DNA of 64,000 nt from Flavobacteriaceae bacterium (GCA_016649715.1 JAENXC010000015.1:1-64000), one strand, 5' to 3'. Positions 42,712 through 52,351 are shown, numbered from the stretch's first letter. Notes: generated by a model not told the origin, from the letters alone. Numbers and translations: made by a program.

Positions 42712-44388
42712 TTATTGTTTTCTTCCTTCAATGATTTGCGCTGCCCTTTCGGATGCCTTTTCTATACTATTCGTTAAATTTTCCTTGCTAAGTACAGAAT
42801 AGATGTTGCTCTTTTCCAAATCTTTCAAAACATTATCATTTACGCCAGATAGTATAATGTCGGTGTTCTGGTCTGCGAATTTTTTGATTATTTCTATCAG
42901 CCTATAAATACCAGTTGCATCGATAAATGGAACATGGCGCATCCTCAAGATCAGTACTTTTGGCCTATCCTGCAGCCGGCTCATGGTATCTTGAAATGTT
43001 TGTGTTGCCCCGAAAAACAATGGCCCGTGTATTTCATACATTGTTACCCCTTTAGGCAAAACAGGCAGTTCGTCCTCGAATAATTCCTCAGGATTGTCAT
43101 TATTCGAAAAAAGATCGGTTGCCAGTTGAACGGTGGTGTTGTCGCTCATTCTTTTCATTAAAACAAAGCTGGAAAGTACGATTCCAATTTCAATGGCAAT
43201 CACCAAATCGAAAATGACGGTAAGAAAAAACGTGACCAACAATATCATCACATCGGATTTATTACCTTTTAATAAGGACCGGAATTGCCTCCATTCGCTC
43301 ATATGATATGCCACTACGATAAGGATACCCGCCAGACACGCCATCGGGATCAATTTTGCATAGGGGGCAAGTAGCAACATAATGATCAAGAGCACAAGTG
43401 CGTGGACTATTCCGGCAATGGGTGTGCGTCCGCCATTCTTAACATTTGTTGCGGTTCTTGCAATTGCGCCTGTGGCAGGAATTCCGCCGAACATTGATGA
43501 AAAGCAATTGGCAACCCCTTGTGCCACTAGCTCTGCATTGGAACGATGCCGACCCCCGATCATACCATCACTTACCACAGCTGACAGCAGGGATTCTATA
43601 CCTCCAAGTATGGCGATGGCAAAAGCTGGCTGGATCAGTTTTTGAACTGTTGCAAAGTTTATATGCGGAAATTGGGGCATTGAAAGATTGCTTGGAATTT
43701 CGCCAAATACCGTCTCTATTGTAGCTACGGGAATATCGAAAAAGTAAACTGCCAAAGTGCTCAAAAGGATGGCCACAATGGAACCGGGTATCTTTTTGCT
43801 TATCCGGTGAAAGTTAAACGCCAATAGGATGGTGCCAGTTGCAATGGCAACAGCGGCCCAATTGATACTGCTAAAATGCAAGGCGTAAACCTTCCATTTC
43901 TCGATAAAGTCGGCAGGTACAGTTTCAATGGAAAGTCCGAAGAAATCTTTAATTTGGGAAGAAAAAATGATTATCGCAATCCCACTGGTAAACCCAACAA
44001 TAAGAGGATGGGGAATAAATTTTAATAGGTTGCCCAGTCGCGCGAGCCCCATTGCAATCAATATAATTCCCGCCATGAAGGTGGCAATGATAAGCCCATC
44101 TACCCCAAACTCCTGCACAACGGCATAGACAATAACAATAAAGGCGCCCGTGGGACCTCCAATTTGAACGCGGCTGCCGCCAAGGACAGAGATTACCAGC
44201 CCCGCAACAATGGCAGTGATCAATCCTTTGTCTGGCGATACGCCTGAGGCAATTGCAAACGCAATGGCCAAGGGTAGTGCCACAATACCAACAATCAATC
44301 CCGCTATTAAATCCTTTCGAAATTGCTCCTTGCTAATTCCTTTTTTTAAAATTGTGAATAACTTGGGTGTGAATTGGGATTCTTTCAT
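42712..44388 (-). CDS. SulP-family anion transporter with STAS domain
   Basis: 558 residues from MKESQFTPKL; the longer frame begins with TTG. About eleven helices with GLIVGIVALPLAIAFAIASGVSP and GPTGAFIVIVYAVV in the SulP core, and a C-terminal STAS domain (about 440-555) with PKVLILRMRHVPFIDATGIYRL. Transports sulfate, bicarbonate or a similar anion. A TATCTTTG -7 match lies at 44450-44457. Confidence 0.93.
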   Translation of the reverse strand: MKESQFTPKLFTILKKGISKEQFRKDLIAGLIVGIVALPLAIAFAIASGVSPDKGLITAIVAGLVISVLGGSRVQIGGPTGAFIVIVYAVVQEFGVDGLIIATFMAGIILIAMGLARLGNLLKFIPHPLIVGFTSGIAIIIFSSQIKDFFGLSIETVPADFIEKWKVYALHFSSINWAAVAIATGTILLAFNFHRISKKIPGSIVAILLSTLAVYFFDIPVATIETVFGEIPSNLSMPQFPHINFATVQKLIQPAFAIAILGGIESLLSAVVSDGMIGGRHRSNAELVAQGVANCFSSMFGGIPATGAIARTATNVKNGGRTPIAGIVHALVLLIIMLLLAPYAKLIPMACLAGILIVVAYHMSEWRQFRSLLKGNKSDVMILLVTFFLTVIFDLVIAIEIGIVLSSFVLMKRMSDNTTVQLATDLFSNNDNPEELFEDELPVLPKGVTMYEIHGPLFFGATQTFQDTMSRLQDRPKVLILRMRHVPFIDATGIYRLIEIIKKFADQNTDIILSGVNDNVLKDLEKSNIYSVLSKENLTNSIEKASERAAQIIEGRKQ

Positions 44389-44706
44389 AGCATGCAACGC
44401 AGCCTTCAATTCAAAGAATAATTTTCGGCACGTATCAGTTTAAGATCGGCAAAGATATTTAAAATGCGCCATAATCTATGCCTATTTAAAAAGCAAATTC
44501 ACATTCAAATATGAGAAATGAAACCTCCGATAAAATATATAATACATTTTTTAAGGACTTTAAATTTCAACAGCGACCACAATATTCAAATTTCGCATTG
44601 CCAAATTTTTTTAAATTGTTTCTTCCCTATTAATTTCAAACAAGACTTAACTATCAGATTCATAAAAGCTCCAAAAATATTTTTGATGTAGAACAAATTG
44701 AATCCA
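44389..44706. other. Gene-free stretch upstream of the SulP gene
   Basis: AT-rich, about 320 bases. No ORF or RNA seen. The only signal is the -7 element TATCTTTG (minus, 44450-44457), 62 bases before the SulP ATG. Confidence 0.5.
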
Positions 44707-45723
44707 CTACAATCTTGTATCTGGGTAGAGATGGTCTATATGCTTCAAAACAGTATCGCGTGCTTCTTCTCTTATCTTTATATTCTCAAAACCGGGATAG
44801 ATATTTTTATACTGAACGGTTTCCCCTTTATCATTCTTTCCTTGCAAATCGTACCTGAAAATCACTTTGGTCCCTAATGGTGCATAATAATAGACAATCC
44901 AGGCATCAGATTCTCTCAAACCAATACAGCCATTGGAAGAAGCTTTTTCCAAAGTTGCCAAGTTTGTCGTGGGATGGATAAGTTGGCCGAGGCTACGGCC
45001 ATTTATAGCAGGTTCCAACCATGGAATAGCGGGCAGAGAGGTCAGTTTTCCATCATCACGATATGTTTTTTTATATTTATGGTTATTCACGGGATTCATA
45101 TATGTGGGGTTTTTATTTACCCTGATTATTTCACCTATTCCGGGCATTGTCCTCATATCTACCTCTCTTTTGGCCATAGCCAAATACCTTTTGCTGTTTT
45201 TTCCAACCCTCACGGGAAACTTATATATTTCTTTTCCATCCTGAATGATCCGAAGCCTGAATTCTGGAATATTTAAATCTAGATATGTGTTGTCTAATTG
45301 CACTTTCAGTTGCTGCGTTTGCAAAGAATCTGGAATAACCAAAACCTGATCCTTTTGCAAAGCTATCAACGATTTGGGATCTTCATTAAAAACTCCTTTA
45401 TCCATTAAGTAATAATAATCTGTATGGGCCAAAGTGTCCAAAATCCAATTGTTGTGATGCACAATAATATACTCGTCAATAGGATAATTGAAGTTTTGGT
45501 TATGTTCTGCAACAATACTATCCATCCATTTAAAATAGGAGTGAATCTGCACATCTTTATTGATTACTATTTCAATTGGGATTGATGTTTCAGCTTGTTT
45601 TAAACTATCAGTTTGAACTAAGCCATTTTCGTTATTTGAATTCTCTTCAACTCTATTGATTTTATTGTTGTTTATGCAACCGATAAACACGAAAGAGAGA
45701 ATAAGTAGAAATATATTTTTCAT
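44707..45723 (-). CDS. L,D-transpeptidase lipoprotein (YkuD family)
   Basis: 338 residues from the ATG at 45721-45723; the longer frame has no support. Lipoprotein signal MKNIFLLILSFVFIGC (Cys 16). The catalytic YkuD motif reads HPTTNLATLEKASSNGCIGLRESD (split here: HPTTN ... SSNGCIGLR), with the active Cys in NGC. It forms 3-3 cross-links in peptidoglycan or attaches lipoproteins to it. A palindrome of the ATGAC-N4-GTCA type (45784-45797) lies 61 bases before the start. Confidence 0.9.
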   Translation of the reverse strand: MKNIFLLILSFVFIGCINNNKINRVEENSNNENGLVQTDSLKQAETSIPIEIVINKDVQIHSYFKWMDSIVAEHNQNFNYPIDEYIIVHHNNWILDTLAHTDYYYLMDKGVFNEDPKSLIALQKDQVLVIPDSLQTQQLKVQLDNTYLDLNIPEFRLRIIQDGKEIYKFPVRVGKNSKRYLAMAKREVDMRTMPGIGEIIRVNKNPTYMNPVNNHKYKKTYRDDGKLTSLPAIPWLEPAINGRSLGQLIHPTTNLATLEKASSNGCIGLRESDAWIVYYYAPLGTKVIFRYDLQGKNDKGETVQYKNIYPGFENIKIREEARDTVLKHIDHLYPDTRL

Positions 45724-45783
45724 AATTATTTCAGCACATTTTTTTAAAAAAAAGAAAACTATAAAAAATAAACACATTTGGCA

Positions 45784-45797
45784 ATGACATCGGTCAG
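45784..45797 (-). promoter_or_regulatory. Candidate operator 1, ATGAC-N4-GTCAG
   Basis: ATGACATCGGTCAG. Its centre lies 29.5 bases from the first base of the minus-strand -7-like TAGTTTTC (45754-45761). The same geometry holds for the two other sites, in front of the genes at 49768 and 50542. Confidence 0.5.
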
Positions 45798-45986
45798 TAT
45801 AAGAATTCATTTTGGTATTTTTTTCAAACTGATATTCATCATTTTTTTGCTATAGCGAACAAGTTTAAAAATAAGTTTTAAGCGAGCTTTCTAAAGGAAA
45901 ACAACATTTATAGAATGAATTTGAGAAGACAATTCAAATCGTGTTAAAAGAAAATATCCCGTGCATATAATGCAGGATTACGTGAA

Positions 45987-46013
45987 TTGGGCACATAATG
46001 TTTCTTACTTTTG
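45987..46013 (+). promoter_or_regulatory. Promoter of pta
   Basis: TTG (45987-45989), 16 bases, TACTTTTG (46006-46013). The -7 box is perfect, the spacing slightly short. It places the transcription start after the alternative ATG at 45998 and supports the pta start at 46028. Confidence 0.5.
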
Positions 46014-46027
46014 AGAAAATATTAAAA

Positions 46028-48121
46028 ATGAACAAAGCCATCTACATTGCCACAACAGAACCTGACAGCGGCAAGTCTATTGTCTCTTTGGGACTGATGC
46101 AATCGCTATTGGGGAAGGCAGCAAAAGTAGGCTATTTTAGGCCTATTATTGACGATGTAAAACCAGGAGAAATAGACAACCATATCAACACAGTTTCAAC
46201 CTATTTCAATTTGGATATCAAGTTTGAAGACGCATACGCTTTTAGCCGAAGCGAGGTAATTCGGAAAACAAATGAAAACAAAGACGATGAAATCATTAGT
46301 AGGATTATTGAAAAGTACAAAGCCCTTGAAGCGCGTTTCGATTTTGTATTGATAGAAGGCACTGGTTTTACTGGCGAAGGATCCATTAAAGAATTTGATA
46401 TTAATGTGCTAATTGCTAAGAATCTAGGTGTGCCTGCTATTATTCTGGCCAGTGGCATTGGCAAAACATTGGAAGAGTTTGTTGGAAGGTTACAAATGGC
46501 TTTTGATTCTTTTAAAGATAAAGGTGTTGAGGTTTTGGCTGTTATCGCCAATAAAGTAGAACCAAGAAATCAGGCATTAGTGATTTCTGAATTGGAAAAA
46601 TACTTGCCTTCAGAAGTAATTGTAAGTGCAATTCCGCTAAATCCTATTTTGGCAAATCCCTCCATTAAGGAAATAGTGGACACCTTAGACGCAAAGGTGC
46701 TTTTTGGCGAAGCCTATATTAACAATCAAGCTGGAAATTATAGTGTGGGCGCAATGCAACTGCATAACTATCTCCTTCATTTAAAAGAAAATGCCTTGGT
46801 AATTACACCCGGTGACAGAGCCGATATTATTTTAGGAGCCTTGCAGGCAAACATTTCTGGCAACTACCCATCTATATCCGGGATCGTGCTTACAGCTGGT
46901 TTGGTGCCCGAAGATTCAATTATTAAACTCATTGAAGGACTTTCAGATGTTGTTCCGATTATTTCAGTAAAAGGAGGGACATTTTCTGTTACCAATAGTC
47001 TCGGAAGCATAAAATCGCAGATTTATGCCGAGAATACGGAAAAGATAACTACCTCCATTAAGGACTTTGAAAAGTATGTAAAAGTAGATGCGCTGATAGA
47101 ACGTCTCATTACGTTCAAAACAAACGGAATTACGCCTCGAATGTTCCAGTATAACTTATTTCAAAAAGCAAAATCCAACAAAAAGCACATTGTTCTGCCC
47201 GAAGGATTGGATGAACGCATTTTAAGAGCCACAAAACGACTGATTGAACTGGATGCTATGAAAATCACATTACTTGGAGATAAAAAACAAATAGAAGAAA
47301 AAATAACTTCGCTTGATATTGCGCTGGATTTAAACAAAATTAACATTATAAACCCCAGTGAATCCGTTCATTTTGATTCTTATGCAGAAACTCTTTATGA
47401 ACTTCGTAAACATAAGAATGTCAATCTTGCAATGGCTAAAGATTTAATGGAAGACGTGTCCTACTTTGGGACAATGATGGTTTTTAAAGGCGATGCGGAT
47501 GGTATGGTTTCCGGCGCCGAACATACCACGCAACACACCATAGTTCCAGCACTTCAATTTATAAAAACCAAACCTGAAGCTTCCATCGTTTCTTCTGTGT
47601 TTTTTATGCTTTTGGAAGATCGCGTTTCTGTGTATGGAGATTGTGCAATAAATCCAAATCCTACAGCAGAACAATTAGCTGAAATCGCCATTTCGTCTGC
47701 AGCTACCAGTTTGGCTTTTGGGATTGAACCTAAAATTGCGATGTTATCCTATTCTTCAGGAGCCTCGGGTGTTGGGGCAGATGTGGAAAGGGTGCGAAAA
47801 GCAACAGAAATTGTCAGGACAAAAAGGCCCGATCTAAAAGTGGAGGGCCCTATTCAATACGATGCTGCGGTGGACATTGCCGTCGGTAAATTGAAAATGC
47901 CAAATTCTGAAGTTGCAGGACAAGCCAATGTGTTTATTTTTCCCGATCTCAATACGGGAAACAACACTTACAAGGCAGTGCAGCGAGAAACCAAAGCATT
48001 GGCCATTGGCCCGATAATTCAAGGCTTAAACAAACCCGTTAACGATTTAAGCCGAGGCTGCACCATAGACGATATTTTTAATACCGTTATTGTTACCGCA
48101 ATTCAGGCACAAGATTCATAA
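46028..48121 (+). CDS. pta: Phosphate acetyltransferase, long form
   Basis: 697 residues from MNKAIYIATTEPDSGKS. An N-terminal P-loop-like BioD/DRTGG regulatory part (about 1-360) precedes the catalytic PTA domain (about 370-697): KHIVLPEGLDERILRAT, SGAEHTTQHTIVPALQFIKT and VEGPIQYDAAVD. It converts acetyl-CoA and phosphate to acetyl phosphate. ackA follows after a 218-base palindromic spacer. Confidence 0.95.
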   Translation: MNKAIYIATTEPDSGKSIVSLGLMQSLLGKAAKVGYFRPIIDDVKPGEIDNHINTVSTYFNLDIKFEDAYAFSRSEVIRKTNENKDDEIISRIIEKYKALEARFDFVLIEGTGFTGEGSIKEFDINVLIAKNLGVPAIILASGIGKTLEEFVGRLQMAFDSFKDKGVEVLAVIANKVEPRNQALVISELEKYLPSEVIVSAIPLNPILANPSIKEIVDTLDAKVLFGEAYINNQAGNYSVGAMQLHNYLLHLKENALVITPGDRADIILGALQANISGNYPSISGIVLTAGLVPEDSIIKLIEGLSDVVPIISVKGGTFSVTNSLGSIKSQIYAENTEKITTSIKDFEKYVKVDALIERLITFKTNGITPRMFQYNLFQKAKSNKKHIVLPEGLDERILRATKRLIELDAMKITLLGDKKQIEEKITSLDIALDLNKINIINPSESVHFDSYAETLYELRKHKNVNLAMAKDLMEDVSYFGTMMVFKGDADGMVSGAEHTTQHTIVPALQFIKTKPEASIVSSVFFMLLEDRVSVYGDCAINPNPTAEQLAEIAISSAATSLAFGIEPKIAMLSYSSGASGVGADVERVRKATEIVRTKRPDLKVEGPIQYDAAVDIAVGKLKMPNSEVAGQANVFIFPDLNTGNNTYKAVQRETKALAIGPIIQGLNKPVNDLSRGCTIDDIFNTVIVTAIQAQDS

Positions 48122-48171
48122 ACCGATGATTTTTATAAACAAAATAAAACACGAGGATATGGACAAAATGA

Positions 48172-48275
48172 TATAGGACTTAGGACTAAATGACATAGGA
48201 CGTAGGACTGAATAAAAGGCAATAATTACAATAACATTAGTCCTATGTCCTACGTCTTACCGTCTTAAGTCCTTT
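48172..48275. repeat. Inverted word-repeat (ATAGGACTTAGGAC)
   Basis: Tandem words ATAGGACTTAGGACT...ACATAGGACGTAGGACT (48172-48209) face TAGTCCTATGTCCTACGTC...CTTAAGTCCTT (48238-48275). The two arms can pair over about 18 bases. Same type as 38839-38949. Lies between pta and ackA and may reduce ackA read-through. Confidence 0.6.
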
Positions 48276-48339
48276 CTAAATATGCATCAAATTAACAATT
48301 GGCAATCCTTCTAGCCATCCAAAAGAAAAAGATAATAAA

Positions 48340-49524
48340 ATGAATATATTGATAATCAATTCGGGAAGCTCTTCCATAAAATTTCAGTTAATAGAAATGC
48401 CTTCCGAAGTATTGATATGTAGTGGATTAGTAGAGCGCATTGGTCATAAAGATGCTGTTCTAAATTATAAAACAAAATCTACTTCCCTTCAGCAAACAGA
48501 TAACATAGAGACGCACAATCAAGGACTGCACAAAATCGTGGAAGTACTGCTTGATCCTGAAAAAGGGGTTATTGAGAACACAAATGAAATAGAGGTGGTT
48601 GGCCATCGCGTTGTACATGGCGGAAATTCATTTTCAAATACCACGTTAATCACTGCCGAAGTTAAGCAAGAGATCCAAAAGTATGCTACTTTGGCACCGC
48701 TTCATAATCCTGGTAATCTTGAAGGTATTCTTGTTGCTGAAGAATTTTTTCCTTTGGCAAAACAAGTTGCGGTTTTCGATACAGCTTTTCATCAAACCAT
48801 TCCGGAAAAAGCCAAAAAGTATGCAATTCCCAACAAGCTTTACGAAGAACAAGGTATTCAGGTCTATGGTTTCCACGGCACGAGCCACCAATATGTTTCT
48901 GAAAAAGCGATTGAATATTTAGGGCTCAAAACTTCCAAAATCATTTCCATTCATTTGGGCAATGGTTGCAGTATGACTGCGGTTGTAGATGGTAAGAGCA
49001 TAGATAACAGTTTAGGGTTTACACCTTCAAATGGTTTAATAATGGGCTCCAGAAGTGGCGATATAGACCAGGGCATAATTTTCTATTTGGTCAAAAATTT
49101 AGGCTACAGTCTGGATGAGGTGAAAGATCTGCTCACAAATAAAAGCGGAATGTTGGGCCTTACCGGATTCGCCGATTTAAGGGATATTGAGGCTGAAGCT
49201 GGGAAGGGAAATAGAAATTGCATTCTCGCTTTATCGATGAACGCTTATCGTATTAAAAAATATATTGGTGCTTATGCTTCCGCTATGAACGGTTTGGACG
49301 CCATTGTTTTCACCGCCGGAATTGGCGAAAATTCAAGTGTGATACGAAAACTTGTGTGTACAGATATGGATTTCTTCGGAATTGATTTGGATGAAGCCAA
49401 AAACGAATCAAAAGCCAAAGATTTACGGGAAATCAACACTACAACTTCCAAAGTAAAAATTTTGGTCATCCCTACAAATGAAGAACTGGAGATTGCAAAA
49501 CAAGCCTTTCAGTTGCTTAATTAA
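48340..49524 (+). CDS. ackA: Acetate kinase
   Basis: 394 residues. Makes ATP and acetate from acetyl phosphate. Seen: the start ILIINSGSSSIKFQL, GHRVVHGGNSF, VYGFHGTSHQYVSEKA, HLGNGCSMTAV, GSRSGDID and the C-terminal VFTAGIGENSSVIR. All catalytic motifs are in place. Forms the acetate pathway with pta and, indirectly, with the PoxB-like gene at 35027. Confidence 0.96.
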   Translation: MNILIINSGSSSIKFQLIEMPSEVLICSGLVERIGHKDAVLNYKTKSTSLQQTDNIETHNQGLHKIVEVLLDPEKGVIENTNEIEVVGHRVVHGGNSFSNTTLITAEVKQEIQKYATLAPLHNPGNLEGILVAEEFFPLAKQVAVFDTAFHQTIPEKAKKYAIPNKLYEEQGIQVYGFHGTSHQYVSEKAIEYLGLKTSKIISIHLGNGCSMTAVVDGKSIDNSLGFTPSNGLIMGSRSGDIDQGIIFYLVKNLGYSLDEVKDLLTNKSGMLGLTGFADLRDIEAEAGKGNRNCILALSMNAYRIKKYIGAYASAMNGLDAIVFTAGIGENSSVIRKLVCTDMDFFGIDLDEAKNESKAKDLREINTTTSKVKILVIPTNEELEIAKQAFQLLN

Positions 49525-49679
49525 TTTCTTCTTTCTCTACTGCTATTGCTGTCCTGACATAAAAACGGCAAGAACTTCCCGACCTAGAAATAGCATAAAT
49601 ATTAGTAAGATAATTCTTCAGGCTCTCATTGTTTTCCAATTTAATTCCGCAAAGTAAATGGATGGGAAAGAAATTTTGG

Positions 49680-49693
49680 ATGACCCAGATCAT
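49680..49693 (+). promoter_or_regulatory. Candidate operator 2, ATGAC-N4-ATCAT
   Basis: ATGACCCAGATCAT, with its centre 29.5 bases from the T of TAGCTTTG (49716-49723), a perfect -7 element for the gene at 49768. Start codon 75 bases downstream. Confidence 0.55.
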
Positions 49694-49767
49694 TTTGAGT
49701 AAGCTTCATTTTAATTAGCTTTGAAATAAATTAAACTTCAAAAAAGGAGTTTATAAACTATTTTGTA

Positions 49768-50274
49768 ATGAAGGTAAGTTGGAAAAAAATAATCGTCATT
49801 TTAATTGTTTTAATTATATCCATTTTTGGATTCCTGACTTGGTTTAAATACACATATTCCATGGGAATTGCGGAGCCTTTTGAGGTCAATAGCCCTCTAT
49901 TGGAGCAAAAAATATTAATAGCCACACAGAGCAGTGAATTCAAAGATAAAGTTGTTGACGGCTTAGTTGAGAGATTAAAAGATAGGTCTATTTATTTAAA
50001 AGTTATTGATATATCATCCTTGCCAAAAATTGAGGATGATGATTTTACAGCCATTGTCGTGCTCCATAACTGGGAGCTGCAAAAGCCACCTGAGGTTATA
50101 GAACAGTTTTTAAAACAATCAAAAAATACTGAAAAGATTGTGGTGTTGGCAACTTCTGGAGGAAGCGATACGTCCATGGAGGGCATCGAAGGCATAAGTG
50201 GCGAATCTATAATTAGTGAAATCCCAGAAAAGGCAGATCAACTTATGTCTAAATTAGAACAATTGTTAAAATGA
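49768..50274 (+). CDS. Membrane-anchored flavodoxin-like protein
   Basis: 168 residues. One N-terminal helix (about 7-26, KIIVILIVLIISIFGFLTW), then a flavodoxin-like alpha/beta fold: EQKILIATQSSEFKDKVVDGLVERL, DDDFTAIVVLHNWELQ and KIVVLATSGGS. The FMN phosphate loop of true flavodoxins (TxTGxT) is replaced by TQSSEF, so FMN binding is doubtful. Carries candidate operator 2. Confidence 0.7.
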   Translation: MKVSWKKIIVILIVLIISIFGFLTWFKYTYSMGIAEPFEVNSPLLEQKILIATQSSEFKDKVVDGLVERLKDRSIYLKVIDISSLPKIEDDDFTAIVVLHNWELQKPPEVIEQFLKQSKNTEKIVVLATSGGSDTSMEGIEGISGESIISEIPEKADQLMSKLEQLLK

Positions 50275-50365
50275 AATTCAATCATTTAAAATTGTAAAGA
50301 CAAGAAATTTTACTGCTTTCAGTAGGCCTTCAATGAAAGAGTATTCGTTAAACAATTGGAACCCA

Positions 50366-50407
50366 GAAAATCTCCTTACCCTTTAGAGCTAGGGTAAGGA
50401 GATTTTC
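50366..50407 (+). terminator. Strong hairpin, probable terminator
   Basis: A perfect 17-bp stem, GAAAATCTCCTTACCCT with AGGGTAAGGAGATTTTC, and an 8-base loop, 92 bases after the flavodoxin-like gene. The T run is short. Confidence 0.65.
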
Positions 50408-50470
50408 GGCAACAAGATGCTTCTCCATTATTCGCGTTATTAAATAATTGATTTCGGAAATTTTTTCAAA

Positions 50471-50484
50471 ATGACTTGGGTCAT
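50471..50484 (+). promoter_or_regulatory. Candidate operator 3, ATGAC-N4-GTCAT
   Basis: ATGACTTGGGTCAT, a perfect palindrome flanked by AAA/TTT. Its centre lies 29.5 bases from the first base of AACCTTTG (50507-50514), a one-mismatch -7 element. Start codon of the next gene 58 bases downstream. No -33 TTTG is seen. Confidence 0.55.
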
Positions 50485-50541
50485 TTTAAATATCGATGTA
50501 AAATTGAACCTTTGAATAGTTTATTTTAAAGAAATTATACA

Positions 50542-50928
50542 ATGGAAAAACAAGTTTTATACAACGACAATATGCATTTTGAACACCAAAAGTGGAAAGG
50601 AGAGATTGCTTTTTGGAAAGACGAATTAAAATCCTTCAACATAAGGTTGAATGAACTTATAACACGTTGGGCAAATAAAGAAGTGCTCGCTCAAATTGGG
50701 CATTACCAAAATCAGTTTATCGTTCACGGGGGTGTTATTGAAGATTTGCTTGAAACCATCGAACAACACGAAACGCGCATGGCCGTACAAAGCCAAGCGG
50801 GCACAGATGTGCTGGATACACAATTGTCCAAAACGCACATTGAGTTTAGAGATCAAATGGAAACGCAAAGAGAGATATACGCCGAACTTAAAAAGAGTTT
50901 TTTTAGGTTTCTTGAAAAATATTTGTAG
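50542..50928 (+). CDS. Coiled-coil hypothetical protein
   Basis: 128 residues, all-helical with strong heptads: HEHQK-like start (MHFEHQKWKGEIAFWKDELK), then NIRLNELITRWANKEVLAQIGHYQNQF, VIEDLLETIEQHETR and QMETQREIYAELKKSFFRFL. Resembles a four-helix bundle, but no metal-ligand pattern could be assigned. Function unknown. Carries candidate operator 3. Confidence 0.7.
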   Translation: MEKQVLYNDNMHFEHQKWKGEIAFWKDELKSFNIRLNELITRWANKEVLAQIGHYQNQFIVHGGVIEDLLETIEQHETRMAVQSQAGTDVLDTQLSKTHIEFRDQMETQREIYAELKKSFFRFLEKYL

Positions 50929-51215
50929 CCTTTTATACATTTTTTGGCTTTCCACTTAAAAAAGATCAATAAGTATTTTAAAAATATTTAGAATTTCTTA
51001 TCTTTTGATCAGGTTCACATATTAACGCGGTTAGAAAAGTAAACTTAAGAAAGCTCATATTTTTTGAGTATCAATAAAAGTGAGATTGAATTCCACGAGT
51101 GTTATATTGTGTAAATTCTAAGGAAGAAGATTTTCTAATCTCGTTTTTTACTAGTAAATTTCTTGTTTCTTATTAAGGATAAACATTCTTTTGGTTTCAA
51201 ATAAAGACTATAAAT

Positions 51216-52278
51216 ATGATTGATAAAATAGGGGTACTAGGTTTAGGGAAAGTGGGGAGTCTTGTTGCTACCTTACTAAGTTCAAAATATGTAGTAGAAG
51301 GTATGGACCAGGCTGAACCTGATGCTGCATTTCCTTTTAAAATGGTAAAAGGAGATGTTTCCAAAGACGAATCCATTCGCGAATTTCTTAAAAACAAGCA
51401 AGCTGTAGTTTCTTGTTTGCCTTATTTTCTCAATATAAAAATAGCCCAAACAGCAGCCGATATGGGCGTGCATTACTTTGATTTAACTGAAGATGTGCCC
51501 ACACTGAACACTATTCGTAAAATGTCAAAAAACAGCAAAGCCGTTTTGGCTCCACAATGCGGTTTGGCACCCGGATTTATCGGAATATTAGGTGCCGGAT
51601 TGTATTCCCAGTTTTCTGAAATTCGATCTGTGAAACTAAGGGTAGGGGCATTACCTCTGCACCCTATGGGGCAATTGGGATATAGTTTCACCTGGAGTGC
51701 CGAAGGGGTTATCAATGAATACCTCAATGATCCATAATAGTCAGCGTAAAATGGTAAGTTCTCTGGATGATGTAGAATCGATCAACATAAACGGACGCCT
51801 ATATGAGGCTTTCTCTACTTCAGGCGGGTTGGGAACCATGTGCGAAACTTTAGATGGTAAAGTGGATACCCTAAATTATAAAACCATGAGATATCCGGGA
51901 CATAGGGACGCCATTAAATTGTTGCTTTACGATCTACAGTTAAAAAACGATCGAAAGTTGGCAAAAGAAATCTTAAACAATGCCTTGCCTCTGGTAGATG
52001 AAGATATTGTATTGGTTTATGCCGCTGTGGAAGGAAAGATAAAAGGCAGCTTGAGAAGAAAAGAATTTAGCGAATCTTACCGCAGAATAAATTTGGATGG
52101 TAAAGATTGGCGAGCCATAAGCTGGACCACCGCATGCAGTATTTCAACTGTAGTAGATCTTGTTTCTGAAGGAAAATTAAAAAACAAAGGTTTTATTAAG
52201 CAGGAAGACATTCCGCTGGATATGTTTTTACAATCGCATTTCGGATCTATGTATGAAACATACAAAGACCCGAAATAA
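51216..52278 (+). pseudogene. Saccharopine-dehydrogenase-like oxidoreductase, frameshifted
   Basis: The N-terminal half (51216-51737) has the Rossmann start IGVLGLGKVGSLVATLL, YFDLTEDVP and LAPQCGLAPGFIGILGAGL, and ends abruptly after VINEYLNDP. The other half, in the +1 frame (about 51705-52278), continues with HNSQRKMVSSLDDVESI and YEAFSTSGGLGTMCETLDGKV. Together they equal one protein of about 350 residues of the saccharopine/lysine-6-dehydrogenase type. A one-base change near 51725-51740 breaks the frame. Either a recent pseudogene or a sequence error. Confidence 0.85.
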
Positions 52279-52351
52279 ATCGGAAAAGAGTTTTAATAAC
52301 GCGTTAAATCTGTGATTTATAGTTTTATGATATTTACAAAAAGGAAAAACA

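Noticed and set aside
45970-45983. A fourth operator upstream of pta at the same 29.5-bp distance
   Set aside because: The sequence there, ATGCAGGATTACGT, is not an ATGAC-N4-GTCAT palindrome; only ATG matches.
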